Assembly (NCBI GenBank): GCA_027577415.1
Contig: JANBQS010000710.1
Location: 1-12,911 of the forward strand
Origin: Coemansia sp. RSA 922
Lineage: Eukaryota; Kickxellomycota; Kickxellomycetes; Kickxellales; Kickxellaceae
Direction: 5' to 3'
DNA: 12,911 nucleotides
Positions 1-6,817 of this stretch are shown here, in pieces. The position numbers and the translations under genes are program-made. Numbering within the stretch: the first letter of the stretch is position 1; every line of letters begins with the position of its first letter. Under the pieces are notes generated by a model, which was not told the origin of the DNA, did not search any database, and saw only the letters and a program-made list of their open reading frames with translations.

Positions 1-283
1 AGCAGCGATAGGGACCGGCAATCGCCTGGCTTCTGATAGTGGAAATATGTAAAATGTGTAAATGGCTTTTTTCTTTCTTTCTCTTTCTTTCTTTTTGTAC
101 AGGGCGGACCGGAAGCGCTCTCTATCACTTTTCGTAGAGTGAGCACGCATGTGGACAGCCTAACTGTTAATTTCTATTTCTTTCTGTTCTTCTATTTCTC
201 CTCTCTTTTTTTTTTTGCTACATACATTTACTTCTTTACAGACCCGGATGCAAGTTTACCCGTTTAGAGCACAAAAAAGATAA
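1..283 (+). other. Possible spliced 3' end of an upstream gene (unidentified)
   Basis: No long reading frame exists here, but the pattern resembles short exons and introns. A TTTC-rich pyrimidine tract (about 67-97) ends in a TACAG acceptor-like site at 102. A GTGAGC donor-like site starts at 139, and a second pyrimidine tract ends in TTTACAG at 241. Joining 103-138 to 242 onward leaves an open frame ending at a TAA at 281-283; another frame through the same junction stays open to about 337. I do not recognise either peptide. It could equally be the pyrimidine-rich distal promoter of malate synthase. This is inference from splice-site appearance only. Confidence 0.2.
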
Positions 284-349
284 GGCGTTGCTATCGATAA
301 CGATATCCAGAAGTGTAGCTCGGTGGAACTGGTGATCCACTTCTTATCT
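278..349. promoter_or_regulatory. Inverted pair of GATA-factor motifs upstream of malate synthase
   Basis: AGATAAG lies at 278-284 and its exact inverse, CTTATCT, at 343-349. A TATCGATA palindrome (292-299) lies between them. Fungal GATA factors bind such HGATAR sites, classically in nitrogen control. The sites are about 265-335 bases before the malate synthase ATG, a normal distance for fungal upstream elements. The motif is short and can arise by chance, so a functional role is inference. Confidence 0.3.
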
Positions 350-490
350 GGCGAGGCTTTCACCGCCGCCGTCACCTCGCGGACGGCTCGTGATAATTCG
401 CCGCACATGAAAGAGGATCAAATGCTATTCTTATTTATTTGGCGCGCATGTAGCCTGGCTGTGCGCATGAGGGAGCATTAGCGGGCGGCA

Positions 491-499
491 TATATAAAG
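491..499 (+). promoter_or_regulatory. TATA box of the malate synthase gene
   Basis: TATATAAAG is a strong TATA consensus 115 bases before the ATG at 614. A transcription start would be expected near 520-530, giving a leader of about 85-95 bases. That leader is pyrimidine-rich, as is common in highly expressed fungal genes, and carries a direct repeat TACGTTCTTG at 525-534 and 548-557. Just upstream, GCGCATG is also repeated (444-450 and 463-469). Confidence 0.65.
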
Positions 500-613
500 C
501 CCCGCGCGCCCACTCTGTCGCTTCTACGTTCTTGCTTTTCTTCTCACTACGTTCTTGTACTTTCGCTTCTTCTTTTTTACAGCTAATCCAGCCAACCAAA
601 ACACCTACTTATT

Positions 614-2424
614 ATGTTCCAGTCAAAGGTTCCCGGAGTCCAGATCTTGGGCAAGGTCTTTGGGCAGCAGTCCGAGATTCTCTCACCCGAGGCTCTCTCG
701 TTTGTTGCCAAGCTCCACCGCCTGTTCAACCCGACTCGCAAACAGCTTCTTCAGGCCCGCGAGGAGCGGTATCGTGCCATCCAGGCAGGCGCGTCGCTGG
801 ACTTTCTGCCCGAGACCGAGCACATTCGCAATGACCTCACTTGGCGCGCTGCCCGGCCGGCTCCTGGTCTGATTGACCGCCGCGTCGAGATCACTGGTCC
901 CGTTGACCGCAAGATGGTTATCAATGCGCTGAACTCTGGCGCACGCACTTTTATGGCAGACTTTGAGGACTCGAGCTCGCCTACTTGGTTCAACCTCATT
1001 GATGGCCAGATCAATATGCGCGATGCCGTTCGCCGCACTATTACTTTTGCCAACGCCCAGGGCAAGGAGTATAAGCTTCGCCAGGACGGCAAGCTGGCTA
1101 CATTGCTTGTCCGGTAAGTAAAGGAACTGGTGTTTTTTTGCTCCTGCTGCCTTCACATGTGCCTAAAAAAACGATGAAGGATGCAACATGTGATTGTGAT
1201 TTCAGGGGTGTGGGAAATTTCGTCACAAAAAGCTGCGCTATGACCACATGCGACGGTCCAATCAAACTAATTCTCCGCCCTTATCCTCCTCTTGTTATCC
1301 TCCTTTATAGTCCTCGCGGCTGGCACATGGAGGAGGGCCACGTCTTGATCGATGGCGAGCGGTGCTCGGCGTCGATCTTTGACTTTGGGCTGTACTTCTT
1401 CCACAACGCCCGGGCCACTGTTGCGGCCGGCTTTGGGCCTTACTTCTACTTGCCCAAGATGGAGAGCTACCTCGAGGCGCGTCTGTGGAACGACATCTTC
1501 AACGTGGCACAGGACGAGTTGGATATTCCCCGCGGCACCATCCGTGGTACTGTTTTGATCGAGACTATCCTTGCGGCGTTCCAGATGGACGAGATCATCT
1601 ACGAGCTGCGCGACCACTCGTCGGGCCTCAACTGCGGCCGCTGGGACTATATCTTTTCGGTTATCAAAAAGTTCCGCCACGACCCGCGCTTCATCTTGCC
1701 TGACCGCTCGGCCGTCACGATGTCCTCGCACTTTATGGACTCGTACGTGCGCTTGCTAATCAAGACCTGCCACCTGCGCGGCGTCCACGCCATGGGCGGC
1801 ATGGCTGCTCAGATCCCCATCAAGAACGACGCCAAGGCTAACCAGGCTGCCATGGACAAGGTTCGTGCTGACAAGCGCCGCGAAGTGCTGGCTGGCCACG
1901 ACGGCACCTGGGTTGCCCACCCAGCGCTGGTCACGATTGCGCTCGAGGAGTTTGACAAGAACATGCCCTCAGCCAACCAGTTCCACGTGCGCCGCGAAGA
2001 CGTCGTGGTCAAGGCCGCCGACTTGCTCAACACCAACGTCGCGGGCGGCAAGATCACCGAATCTGGTGTGCGCGACAACATCTCGGTTGGCCTGATTTAC
2101 ATGGCCAACTGGCTCAATGGCAGCGGCTGTGTGCCCATCCACAACCTCATGGAGGATGCCGCTACCGCCGAGATCTCGCGCTCGCAGCTCTACCAGTGGG
2201 TCCGCCACGCTGCGCGTACTGCTGACGGCACTGTGATCACTCCCGAGTTTGCCGCTAGAATCCTCAGAGAAGAGGCTGACAAGCTTGACCGCAAGAGCTA
2301 CCCGACTCTCGACCTCGCTGTCAAGTACATGGGATCGCAGATGACTGGCGACCGCTACGACGACTTTTTGACCACACTCTGCTACGACTCGATTGTCAAG
2401 ACTGAGGACGGCCCCAAGCTCTAA
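614..2424 (+). CDS. Malate synthase, A type, peroxisomal (two exons)
   Basis: The enzyme condenses glyoxylate with acetyl-CoA to malate in the glyoxylate cycle, allowing growth on acetate or fatty acids. Exons are 614-1113 and 1311-2424, and the spliced protein is 537 residues, normal for eukaryotic and A-type enzymes. The ATG at 614 starts a typical N-terminus and follows a TATA box and pyrimidine leader. Visible family motifs: [11 protein letters not shown] in exon 1; [12 protein letters not shown] straight across the splice junction (catalytic Arg region, residues 167-178); the signature [16 protein letters not shown] (267-282); and [11 protein letters not shown], with the presumed catalytic base Asp449, close to Asp447 of the E. 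coli enzyme. The protein ends in PKL, a variant of the SKL-type peroxisomal targeting signal PTS1. GC-ending codons dominate exon 2, suggesting high expression. Identity is very secure; peroxisomal location is inferred from the tail. Confidence 0.97.
1114..1310 (+). other. Intron in malate synthase (phase 2)
   Basis: The donor is GTAAGT at 1114-1119 and the acceptor is TTTATAG ending at 1310; length 197 bases. CTAAT at 1267-1271 is a good branch-site candidate about 40 bases before the acceptor and is followed by a pyrimidine-rich stretch. Reading through gives an immediate TAA at 1115-1117. Removal joins CG and T into Arg167 and restores the conserved LLVRPRGWH block without gap. A second acceptor-like TTTCAG ending at 1205 would also keep the frame (see findings). 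Confidence 0.92.
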
Positions 2425-2659
2425 GCATTTGCTAGCTAACTAGTTCCTTTTCTTTTTTTTACTTTTACTTTTCATCCCCAAGCATTACGTACTAGCAGTC
2501 ACGTAGAACACTTGATCAGAACCAAAAGTGGTTTGTGCATAATCTGCATTGGTGATATATTCTGCAAAATTGAGGGCGATTTTTGGACATGTTGTCTTTG
2601 CCTTCCAATATCTCTCACCTTATTTTTCAGACTATCAGAACTTTGCTCACACTACTATC
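2425..2659 (+). promoter_or_regulatory. Spacer: malate synthase 3' end and WDR70 promoter/leader
   Basis: These 235 bases hold a T-rich stretch after the malate synthase stop (about 2444-2475), then AT-rich sequence before the next gene. No clear TATA box is seen. CTTATTTTTCAG, ending at 2630, looks like a splice acceptor 30 bases before the WDR70 ATG, so a small 5' leader intron is possible, but no convincing donor is visible. No RNA gene or repeat recognised. Confidence 0.4.
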
Positions 2660-4381
2660 ATGGGGCTGAGCGATGAGTTGAGCAAGTTTATTCCCAAGGG
2701 GTTTGGCAAAAAGAAAAAGCCAACTACTGTTAGCGACGATATTGGCAGCGACTATAAAAGCCAAGACACAACAGACAAACATACTGCGGGGGATTCGGCC
2801 AACCGCCCGATCATTGCACACAGTGGCGCACAACACCCGACTGCACCAGCTCTTGAAGCAAAGTACACGCCCGATACACTCGCTAAAACTGAGCCGGAGG
2901 CTTCAGATCCGCCAAAGGCTAAAGACAACGATACTGACGATGACGACAGTGACGATGAATACCCAGTCGGATCACACATTGTCATGAAGGAGCATGTCAA
3001 GTCAGTTTCTGCCCTGGCATGGGATCCCAGCGGCGACTTGCTTGTAAGCGGTGACAACGGCTCTCTAGTCCATATGTGGGACTTTCGCGCAATGGACGGA
3101 TCATACAAGCCGACACGTACTCTAGTGCCATATGAGGGGCAGCAGGTACGCGATCTGCGCTTCAACCGCTCCGGCACACATCTCTTATGTGCCACTAGCG
3201 ATCCACGCGCCAAGCTCTATGAATCTAACGGCCACCCCGTGTGTGAATTCAAGCGCGGCGACATGTACGTATCAGACATGCGAAAGACCAACGGACATGT
3301 ATCCGGCCTGTTCGCTGCTGACTGGAATCCGCAGAGTGACGATGTTTTTGCTACTGCTTCGGCTGACGGCACTGTGCGGATTTGGTCCTGCGAGCGACCG
3401 CGCGCTCAAGACCAGGTGTTGGTGGGCAAGGCGAGGAATGCTGGCGCTGTCACTGCCTGCAGATACTCTAGTGCCATGGGACCGGCCGCCGTTATTGCCG
3501 CTGCTCAGATGGATGGGAGTATTTCGCTGTGGCCCGCTAATGGACCTTACTTGCGACCAGTCTCTAGGATAGATAGTGCACATACCAGGGGCACTGAGAC
3601 GTCGGATATTGTGTTTGCGCCTGACGGACATCGCTTTGCCACTAGGGGCGGCGATGACACTGTCAAGCTCTGGGATATCCGGCGACCCACCTCGCCTGTA
3701 GCCACCACTGTTCTTGCAACATCACATAGCGCCACCAGCCTTGCGTTTAGTCCCAGTGGATCGCAGATCATGGTAGGCTCACCACAGTCGATAGCCGTTC
3801 TGGATATCAGTGATCTCTCAGTATTACGCCATATTCCAGTTGGCAAATGTAGCGCGGGAATAACCAGAGTGTTGTGGCATCCGCGAGTCAACCAGATCGC
3901 CGCAGCAGCAACCGATGGATCGCTTTCAGTACTGTATAGTCAAACGCAGAGCATGCGAGGCGCTATGCTGTGTGCGGGCAAGCGGTCCAGAAGAAGAGCA
4001 GACGATGTCCAGGTCGTTGGCCCAATTATCACGCCCCATGCACTACCCTTGTTCCGTGACGACGACAAGCCCGCGGTAATGTCGGCAGGAAAGCGCCGAC
4101 GTGAGGCGGCACGCGGATCCAGTAAACACGCACCGGGTCAACCACTCTATGGACATGGAAAGGGCGGCAATATCGGCATTAACGAGACACAGCATATTAT
4201 GAAGTCTATTATCAAGGACACGATGCGCGATGAGGACCCACGCGAAGCCCTACTAAAGTACGCGGCAGTGGCAGAATCCGATCCAATGTTCGTGGCTCCT
4301 GCATATAAGAGTACTCAGGATAAGCCGGTATTTGACAATGACGCTGATGACCAAGTGCCCGAGATGAAGCGCAGAAAATGA
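2660..4381 (+). CDS. WDR70-type WD-repeat protein (GAD-1 family)
   Basis: This 573-residue protein matches WDR70 end to end. The N-terminus has a GFGKKKK block like the GFGKK of the human protein, then a low-complexity stretch ending in an acidic run (TDDDDSDDEYP, about residues 93-103). WD repeats run from about 110 to 445, with motifs such as RGGDDTVKLWDIRRP and TKGH-like TNGH. The diagnostic tail follows: IITPHALPLFRDD (456-468), GKGGNIG, then DPREALLKYA and FVAPAYKSTQ, which match human NPREAILRHA and WVSPAYSKTQ. Basic clusters KRSRRR and KRRR and a terminal KRRK suggest nuclear import. In human and fission yeast, WDR70 works with the CUL4-DDB1 ubiquitin ligase in histone H2B ubiquitination and DNA end resection; the same role here is inference. 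The ATG at 2660 has good context (ATCATGG); the open frame further upstream lacks an ATG. No intron is needed. Confidence 0.92.
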   Translation: MGLSDELSKFIPKGFGKKKKPTTVSDDIGSDYKSQDTTDKHTAGDSANRPIIAHSGAQHPTAPALEAKYTPDTLAKTEPEASDPPKAKDNDTDDDDSDDEYPVGSHIVMKEHVKSVSALAWDPSGDLLVSGDNGSLVHMWDFRAMDGSYKPTRTLVPYEGQQVRDLRFNRSGTHLLCATSDPRAKLYESNGHPVCEFKRGDMYVSDMRKTNGHVSGLFAADWNPQSDDVFATASADGTVRIWSCERPRAQDQVLVGKARNAGAVTACRYSSAMGPAAVIAAAQMDGSISLWPANGPYLRPVSRIDSAHTRGTETSDIVFAPDGHRFATRGGDDTVKLWDIRRPTSPVATTVLATSHSATSLAFSPSGSQIMVGSPQSIAVLDISDLSVLRHIPVGKCSAGITRVLWHPRVNQIAAAATDGSLSVLYSQTQSMRGAMLCAGKRSRRRADDVQVVGPIITPHALPLFRDDDKPAVMSAGKRRREAARGSSKHAPGQPLYGHGKGGNIGINETQHIMKSIIKDTMRDEDPREALLKYAAVAESDPMFVAPAYKSTQDKPVFDNDADDQVPEMKRRK

Positions 4382-4418
4382 AACATATCCTCAATTATTT
4401 TTTGACACATGTTAAGTA
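4382..4418. other. 37-base convergent spacer between WDR70 and RING gene 1
   Basis: WDR70 ends at 4381 on + and the first RING gene ends at 4419 on -, so the stop codons face each other with 37 bases between. The 3' untranslated regions of both mRNAs must overlap each other and probably the opposite coding sequence. On the minus strand AATAAT (4394-4399), about 20 bases past the RING stop, is a possible poly(A) signal. Confidence 0.6.
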
Positions 4419-5165
4419 TTAGTACAAAACGCCGTATCTGCTCTGATACTCGCCAATCTCCTTCTTTCTGTCGCCCAGCGCCCGCTGCAAATTAGCAATG
4501 TGAGTGCGATGCCGGCCAGACAATGTCTCTAGCGTAGCAACCTTGACTTCGAGCAGCGACAGCTGCTCTTGCGCGAGCCACAGGCTCTCAGTCTTCTCCT
4601 GCAACGATGCTTCAGCACGACGACTCTGATTGCATTGCTCTGCAAGCTGGATCGCCAGCTCATCCAGCTCTTCGTCATCGCTCTTCTCACCATTCAATGC
4701 GTGATATGCATCCTCCAGCTCCTCCTGCAGAGTTGCATTCATATTCTCGAGCTCCTCATTCCGACTAGCAAGCTCACACATGATGTAAAAGTCACCATCC
4801 TTGTTGTCAATATTCATGCTGACCATACTCCACGCCAACTGACGCATTTCTACGTTGCCACAGGGACAGTTGTCGCTTGTGCGCGCAGTACTCTTAGCTT
4901 TGCCCTTGCTGGCCTCAAAGTCTTCCTCGTCGAGATCGATAAACAGTACTGTGGCTGGTCCGGTGTGCGCTACCTTGCACTGTGGACAGAGCTGTGCTCC
5001 GCTGCTGACGAACCAGGCGTTGATGCACTTTTTATGGAAGGCGTGACCACAACCTAGTGCTGCTGGTCGGTGCTCATCTCTTGCGGCTGAACTGGTTGAT
5101 CCGCGAGCGCGTCCTCGCTTTGGCGGGGCCTTGAAGAATGATTCTTGACAAATAGAGCACACCAT
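4419..5165 (-). CDS. RING-H2/coiled-coil protein, TRAIP/NOPO-like (paralogue 1)
   Basis: Probably a ubiquitin E3 ligase of 248 residues. The N-terminal RING-H2 has all eight zinc ligands: C3, C6, C39, H41, H44, C47, C60, C63 (CxxC ... GCGHAFHKKC ... CPQC). It is followed by VLFIDLDEED, which resembles the segment after the RING in human TRAIP (KLFFDLAQEEE). Residues from about 125 to the end are rich in E, L, Q and K with heptad character, including NEELENMNATLQEELE, and should form a coiled coil. TRAIP-family ligases ubiquitinate replisome components and act in DNA repair; that function is inferred only from architecture and resemblance. The start is the ATG at 5163-5165, putting MVCSIC exactly as in the neighbouring paralogue; the longer upstream frame has no ATG and is hydrophobic noise. 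It is a tandem duplicate of the gene at 5327-6131. Confidence 0.75.
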   Translation of the reverse strand: MVCSICQESFFKAPPKRGRARGSTSSAARDEHRPAALGCGHAFHKKCINAWFVSSGAQLCPQCKVAHTGPATVLFIDLDEEDFEASKGKAKSTARTSDNCPCGNVEMRQLAWSMVSMNIDNKDGDFYIMCELASRNEELENMNATLQEELEDAYHALNGEKSDDEELDELAIQLAEQCNQSRRAEASLQEKTESLWLAQEQLSLLEVKVATLETLSGRHRTHIANLQRALGDRKKEIGEYQSRYGVLY

Positions 5166-5326
5166 GCTCAAAGTAAAGTGAAGTGATAAAAAAAGCTGAG
5201 CAAAGAAAAATAAACAGAACAAAGTGTGCAAGATTTCAATCAACACCAATGAATGACGTTTTTTGCCTGAGCCGAGCCGGATTATATTTTGCAAGTCCGC
5301 TCAAGTAAACATCTGCAAAGTACACA
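5166..5326 (-). promoter_or_regulatory. Promoter and leader of RING gene 1
   Basis: The 161-base spacer carries, on the coding strand, CAGATGTTTA (complement of 5306-5315), an AT-rich TATA-like AATATAAT, then CTCGGCTCAG (complement of 5268-5277), TGACGT/ACGTCA at 5254-5259, and a pyrimidine-rich leader before the ATG. The two 10-base blocks recur in the same order and similar spacing before the RING paralogue. The first block lies only 11 bases from the stop of that upstream paralogue, so its 3' UTR and this promoter overlap. Confidence 0.55.
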
Positions 5327-6131
5327 TTAAAACTTCCGAGACCTTTTGGTAATGTGTATCGGCGGTCCGTTATGCGAAAACCTTGAAAAGTCTGCCGGCG
5401 AATATGGACCAAACTTATCTTCGTAGGAGTTTAAAACCCGTCGATTAGCCCGCAGTTCACGCTGCAAAAGCGAAATCTGGCAAGCTTCCTCTTTCAGCTT
5501 TTTATTCTCGTTCGACAGCCGCACGACTTCCAGCAGCTCTCGTTGAAGATGTATGTTCATTGTCCGTAGCGAGTCCTCCTTCCGACGTCGCACATTGCGT
5601 TCCTCCTCGAGCTCGAGCTTTAAATTATCTACGTCGTCTTCTTCGCGATTGCTTCTCTCGATCTCCAGCAAGTTATTTACCTCCTCCAGCTCCCTGACGA
5701 GCTCATTGTTTCGCGCCTCCAGCTCCATGCTATGCTTGGCCAGATTTGCCGTGACGTAGTATTCGCCGCTCTTGTTGTAAATCCCCACACATGCCATACC
5801 CATTGTTAGCTCGTGCATATCTGTTTCCGCGGGGGTCTTCACTCAAATTCTGGCCCCCATCCTTGGCGCCCTTACTAGCTTTGTTGTCATCATCGTCCAT
5901 TTCAAGAAACAACATCGTGGGCTTACCGACATGCGCCATATTGCATTGCGCGCAGCGCTGTGCTTTGTTGCTAGCAAACCAGGCGTCAATACACTTTTTG
6001 TGGAACACATGCCCGCAGCCCAACGTCGTTAGTCGATATAAGGCTGCTGTTGCCGAACTAGCTGCCTCCCGACCGGGTATACTCTTTGGCAACGCCTTAA
6101 AGTACGGCTCGTAGCAAATAGCGCAAACCAT
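5327..6131 (-). CDS. RING-H2/coiled-coil protein, TRAIP/NOPO-like (paralogue 2, frame-broken)
   Basis: This is a tandem paralogue of the 4419-5165 gene. The start ATG at 6129-6131 gives MVCAIC. The RING-H2 ligands C3, C6, C39, H41, H44, C47, C60 and C63 have spacing identical to paralogue 1, and alignment is gap-free to residue 88 (shared ASKG). The coiled-coil half (MELEARNNELVRELEE and following) lies in a different frame, ending at the stop at 5327-5329 with a basic tail KRSRKF. The two halves need a one-base shift between about 5810 and 5845. Option 1: one surplus base in the five-G run at 5831-5835 (sequencing error or mutation); removing it restores homology with only about two residues of gap (267 aa). 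Option 2: a 55-nt intron, 5821-5875, giving 249 aa but deleting about 20 linker residues, including the conserved ASKG. Without either, translation stops at 5730 after 133 residues, leaving a RING without its coiled coil. E3 ligase role inferred. Confidence 0.65.
5821..5875 (-). other. Candidate 55-nt intron in RING paralogue 2
   Basis: On the minus strand GTAAGG (from 5875) to AACAG (ending at 5821) spans 55 bases, and its removal restores the frame. Against it: no pyrimidine tract or convincing branch site, and the 5' part is homologous to coding sequence in paralogue 1 (ASKG). The alternative is a one-base indel in the G run at 5831-5835, which I find somewhat more likely. Confidence 0.35.
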
Positions 6132-6300
6132 GATTGTGTGGAGAGGAAAATGAAGTGTGATTATGTAAAAAAAATGATGAGAAAGTGAAGGCAAGAGAGA
6201 TGCAGAATAGTTTTTTCTTGGCGAATGGTGTTGACAACCTACTTGTCCACCTCTGAAACCCCTCGACGCCACATGTTACCATTTTAATCATGATCAGGGT

Positions 6301-6352
6301 CTGAGCCGAGTCGATTTGTGACTGAATTGCTCTCTTGTATATTAAACATCTG
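6301..6352 (-). promoter_or_regulatory. Promoter blocks of RING paralogue 2
   Basis: CTGAGCCGAG at 6301-6310 and TAAACATCTG at 6343-6352 (+ strand) are exact copies of the blocks before paralogue 1 (5268-5277 and 5306-5315), with starts 42 rather than 38 bases apart. On the coding strand the order is CAGATGTTTA then CTCGGCTCAG, with an AT-rich TATA-like stretch adjacent to the first. They lie 170-221 bases before the ATG. A long pyrimidine-rich leader follows, as in paralogue 1. Confidence 0.5.
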
Positions 6353-6817
6353 GTTACTGTTGACTGACAAGTTGTCACATAGCCGTCGTATGTGACGTAG
6401 CACTGGTTGACGTTGATGATCATAGTATGTCTCAACAGCATTTATATGTTTTTCCCGCTCAGCACTAGGCTGAGGAATCGGGGAGTTTTCTCTCTTGTCT
6501 TTTCAGAATTTATTGTTTTAACAGTTATAAAAACTACTCTTGTAACACAAGTACCGGGCAGCTTTATCACATATTGGCCTTTTTTCGATAAAGTCGTTGT
6601 AGAGGGGTCTTATATGAACCTTCTTTATTTATGTCAATGACCTTAGACACACAATATGATTTACATAATAATTTGCACTTGTATTTAGGCGATCGTTAGC
6701 CATCAATGTAATGGCAAATCTGATTTGGTGGAGCCCTGCGGATGTTTATCGGATTTTCTCCCAAGCCTGCAATGTCAACTACTAAAATTGTTCGTGGTTA
6801 TGTCTTATAGAGATACA
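6353..6817. other. Spacer between RING paralogue 2 and TOR
   Basis: This 465-base AT-rich spacer shows no credible gene. It holds a TGAC/GTCA inverted-repeat cluster (6361-6413) and a 6-bp stem hairpin CTCAGC-ACTAG-GCTGAG (6458-6474). TTTATT at 6624-6629 is AATAAA on the minus strand, 190 bases past the TOR stop, and is the best poly(A) signal for TOR. The 77-codon + strand frame at 6407-6640 has no coding character. No tRNA found. Confidence 0.45.
6361..6413. promoter_or_regulatory. TGAC/GTCA cluster with nested inverted repeats
   Basis: TGACAA-G-TTGTCA (6365-6377) overlaps a perfect 8-bp inverted repeat GTCACATA / TATGTGAC (6374-6381 and 6389-6396) with a 7-base spacer. TGAC starts also at 6361, and TGACGT occurs at 6393-6398 and 6408-6413. 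TGACGT is the CRE/bZIP half-site core. The cluster is about 230-285 bases before the RING paralogue 2 ATG and is probably a binding array; the factor is unknown. Confidence 0.4.

Noticed and set aside
560..582. 5' leader intron ending at TTTTTTACAG before malate synthase
   Set aside because: The acceptor looks good, but no donor fits between the TATA box region and this site with a reasonable intron length.
2549..2659. N-terminal extension of WDR70
   Set aside because: The open frame begins at TTG, has no ATG before 2660, and lacks similarity to WDR70; the ATG at 2660 begins the family-like N-terminus.
5166..5294. Hydrophobic N-terminal extension of RING paralogue 1 (signal-anchor look-alike)
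   Set aside because: Starts at TTG, lies in the promoter and pyrimidine leader, and the paralogue confirms the start at MVC-IC.
5824..5855. A 22-nt GTGAAG...AACAG interval in RING paralogue 2 that would also restore the frame
   Set aside because: Far too short for a spliceosomal intron in fungi; the indel or the 55-nt interval are more credible.
6458..6474. Hairpin CTCAGC-ACTAG-GCTGAG as a terminator or RNA gene
   Set aside because: A 6-bp stem is weak, eukaryotic genes do not use such terminators, and no tRNA or small RNA features surround it.
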